From a bacterium (lineage in GTDB: Bacteria; ARS69): 5,002 bases of DNA. Position numbers and translations under genes: made by a program. The notes under the pieces were generated by a model. The model saw only the letters and a program-made list of their open reading frames with translations, made no database searches and had not been told where the DNA came from. The stretch is taken from positions 1 through 5,002 of the forward strand of contig JALGZO010000637.1 in the NCBI GenBank assembly GCA_025774865.1, written 5' to 3'. Below are positions 3,646-5,002 of the stretch, in pieces; positions within the stretch are counted from its first letter, which is position 1; each line of letters opens with the position of its first letter.

Positions 3646-4779
3646 ATGGTCGAACTGACGGCTATTGTCAGCTGCCCCCACGGCGAGGAGTGCGGAGCCT
3701 GCGCGTTCCTCGGCGAGAGCTATCGGGATCAACTCGATCGCAAGCGCGGCATCCTCGGCCGGGCCCTGGGGCGGTACGACCGGCTTCACGACGCGCAGCT
3801 GCTGCCCTGCCTGCCGTCGCCTCACGTGGCCGGTTACCGCAACCGCGCGAAGCTGGCCGTGGGCCTGTCGCGGCACGCCCGCGACGCGCGGGTGGGCTAC
3901 TTCCGGGCCGGCACGCGAGAGATCGTTGACGCACCCGAATGCCGGGTGCTCGTTCCCGAACTGGCCGACACGGCCCGTCGCGTGCGCGGCTTCATCGGCC
4001 GCATGCGTAGCCCGCCGCGCGAGCTGCGCCATCTCGACCTGCGCTGCGGCAGCGATCCCACGCGACAACATCTGACCCTCGTCTTCCGGGCGACCGAGTG
4101 TCCGACCTTTCCGCTGGACGCGCTGCGCAGAAGCTGCCCGCGGGTCGATGGCATCTCGGTGAACCTGAATCCGAGTGCCGGACCCCAGGTGATTCGCGGC
4201 GCCGTGACACCTCTGTGGGGGGAGCGCGAGGTCTGGGTCGATCACGCCGGCTACCGATTGCGCGTTTCCCCCGCGGCGTTCTTCCAGGTCAACTTGGCGC
4301 TGCTGCCGTCGATCCACCGGCAGATGTCCGAGTTCCTGGCCGACGGCAGTGTGCTGGCCGACCTCTACGCCGGAGTCGGGACCCACGGGCTGGCGCTGCG
4401 AAAGCAGTTCCGTAGGGTGCTGTTCATCGAGGGGAGCCGCAGCGCGGCGGCCGACCTGAAATCGACGATCCGCCGCCACGAGGTCGACGACGTCGACGTC
4501 GCCGCGACATCCGTGGAGCGTTCGCTGGGTCGCCTGCGCGACGCGTGCCCGGACGCCGTGGTACTCAATCCGTCTCGCGCCGGGGCGGACGAGTCGGTCC
4601 TGCAGGCGATCGCGGATTCCCCCGCGACGAGGATCGCGTACCTGTCGTGCGACCCGACGACGCTCTCCCGCGACCTGGATCTTCTTCAGAGCAAGAAGTT
4701 GAAAACATCGATTGTGCAGCCCATCGATATGATGCCGCAGACCCGGCAGGTCGAGGCCCTCGCTTTCCTGCGACGCTGA
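3646..4779 (+). CDS. TrmA/RlmC/RlmD-family SAM-dependent RNA uridine-5-methyltransferase (Fe-S type)
   Basis: A 377-residue enzyme that should transfer a methyl group from SAM to C5 of a uridine in rRNA or tRNA. The N-terminus carries C10, C16 and C19 (CPHGEECGAC, then YRDQLDRK), which with C99 (APEC) give the four-cysteine [4Fe-4S] set of RlmC/RlmD. The central part has GYRNRAKLAVG (63-73) and FFQVN (212-216). The SAM-binding loop is DLYAGVGTHGL (239-249), with A where many relatives have C. NPSRAG (308-313) replaces the usual DPPR-G and is closer to the NPPR form of RlmC. The catalytic nucleophile is C335 in YLSCDPTTLSRDL, and the general base is E370 in MPQTRQVEALAFL. There is no TRAM domain, and the length is close to RlmC (about 375) rather than RlmD. 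The target base cannot be told from sequence alone. ATG 3646 is preferred to TTG 3628, since family homology starts just after it. It lies alone, 80 nt after the lipoprotein. Confidence 0.93.
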   Translation: MVELTAIVSCPHGEECGACAFLGESYRDQLDRKRGILGRALGRYDRLHDAQLLPCLPSPHVAGYRNRAKLAVGLSRHARDARVGYFRAGTREIVDAPECRVLVPELADTARRVRGFIGRMRSPPRELRHLDLRCGSDPTRQHLTLVFRATECPTFPLDALRRSCPRVDGISVNLNPSAGPQVIRGAVTPLWGEREVWVDHAGYRLRVSPAAFFQVNLALLPSIHRQMSEFLADGSVLADLYAGVGTHGLALRKQFRRVLFIEGSRSAAADLKSTIRRHEVDDVDVAATSVERSLGRLRDACPDAVVLNPSRAGADESVLQAIADSPATRIAYLSCDPTTLSRDLDLLQSKKLKTSIVQPIDMMPQTRQVEALAFLRR

Positions 4780-4808
4780 CGTCGCACTCTCACTTGCTGG
4801 CTTCTCTG

Positions 4809-4839
4809 ATCCGGTCCCGGCTCGGGGACACGACCGGAT
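4809..4839 (+). terminator. Hairpin after the methyltransferase gene
   Basis: ATCCGGTC (4809-4816) pairs perfectly with GACCGGAT (4832-4839) around a 15-nt GC-rich loop, 29 nt past the stop. An alternative inner stem GTCCC/GGGAC (4814-4818 with 4825-4829) competes with it. There is no T-run; a terminator of the GC-rich type is plausible. Confidence 0.4.
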
Positions 4840-5002
4840 GCCCGAGTCCTGCGGGTCGGCGACGGTTGTCGGCTAAAGAACTTGACCGTAAGGTCCGAAA
4901 TCATCGAGGGTCTCGCTAACCCCGGTCTGGTGTTACGACCCGTGGCTCAAAGCACGCTGGCGGTGCCCGCCGAAGCTCGACCCCATCCCGTCCACCCCCT
5001 GA
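4840..5002 (+). other. Non-coding tail with a run of potential RNA hairpins
   Basis: No gene is supported here on either strand: the open stretches are short and lack starts or ribosome sites. Four consecutive stems can be drawn. GACC/GGTC closes a GTAA (GNRA-type) loop at 4884-4895. GGGTC/GACCC (4908-4912 with 4937-4941) encloses TAAC/GTTA (4917-4920 with 4932-4935). GCT/AGC lies at 4945-4953. GGCGG/CCGCC closes a 3-nt loop at 4959-4971. This could be a leader or a small RNA, or chance pairing in GC-rich DNA. A minus-strand frame is open from the right edge to a stop at 4916-4918, so the 3' end of a gene coming from the right cannot be excluded. Confidence 0.25.

Noticed and set aside
3508-4479. 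323-residue open frame on the minus strand
   Set aside because: It lies opposite the methyltransferase, whose catalytic motifs are intact; composition is that of an antisense shadow in GC-rich DNA.
4882-4920. TTGACC as a housekeeping -35
   Set aside because: No AT-rich -10 element occurs 16-18 nt downstream; the nearest TA-containing hexamer is far too distant.
4919-5002. Open + frame ending in TGA at the window end
   Set aside because: The frame begins after a stop at 4889-4891, has no start codon or ribosome site, and encodes a short Pro/Trp-rich peptide without support.

Overview
The window is high-GC bacterial DNA, densely coded and entirely on the + strand, with no mobile element, CRISPR array, tRNA or rRNA that I can see. 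The left-most gene ends in a FlgD-type immunoglobulin-like C-terminal domain of the kind that decorates secreted proteins in high-GC, often uncultured lineages of the FCB / Eisenbacteria / Krumholzibacteriota sort. Together with the GC-rich codon use this suggests such a lineage, but the placement is inference and no phylogenetic marker is present.

Layout. (1) 2-760: C-terminal part of a secreted or surface protein, cut by the window edge. (2) 907-2425: a compact four-gene block. It holds an AhpD/CMD-like thiol protein with a CxxCxxxH motif and a vicinal-Cys tail; an ECF-type sigma factor overlapping it by 14 nt, with a two-cysteine C-terminal tail; a 69-residue CxxCxxC...CP protein; and a four-helix membrane protein. 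(3) 2544-3026: a non-haem ferritin with the full ferroxidase ligand set. (4) 3068-3565: a small lipoprotein of unknown function. (5) 3646-4779: a TrmA/RlmC/RlmD-type RNA uridine-5-methyltransferase with a probable [4Fe-4S] cluster, possibly leaderless. (6) 4780-5002: a non-coding tail with several potential hairpins.

The main discovery is regulatory. The two upstream regions in the sigma-factor block (834-865 and 1799-1830) share a bipartite element, CTGTATCCC - 12 nt - TTCCGTCCAAG. Both blocks are identical, the spacing is the same to the base, and the spacer has diverged. The geometry fits an ECF promoter (-35 TGTATCC, 16 nt, -10 CGTCC). The simplest reading is that the sigma factor drives its own operon (CMD protein + sigma) and the operon just behind it (Cys-rich protein + membrane protein). 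No anti-sigma factor is recognisable. Cysteine-rich partners surround the sigma factor, so I infer a thiol-, metal- or redox-responsive ECF module with direct autoregulation. The ferritin next door fits an iron/oxidative-stress theme but lacks the promoter element.
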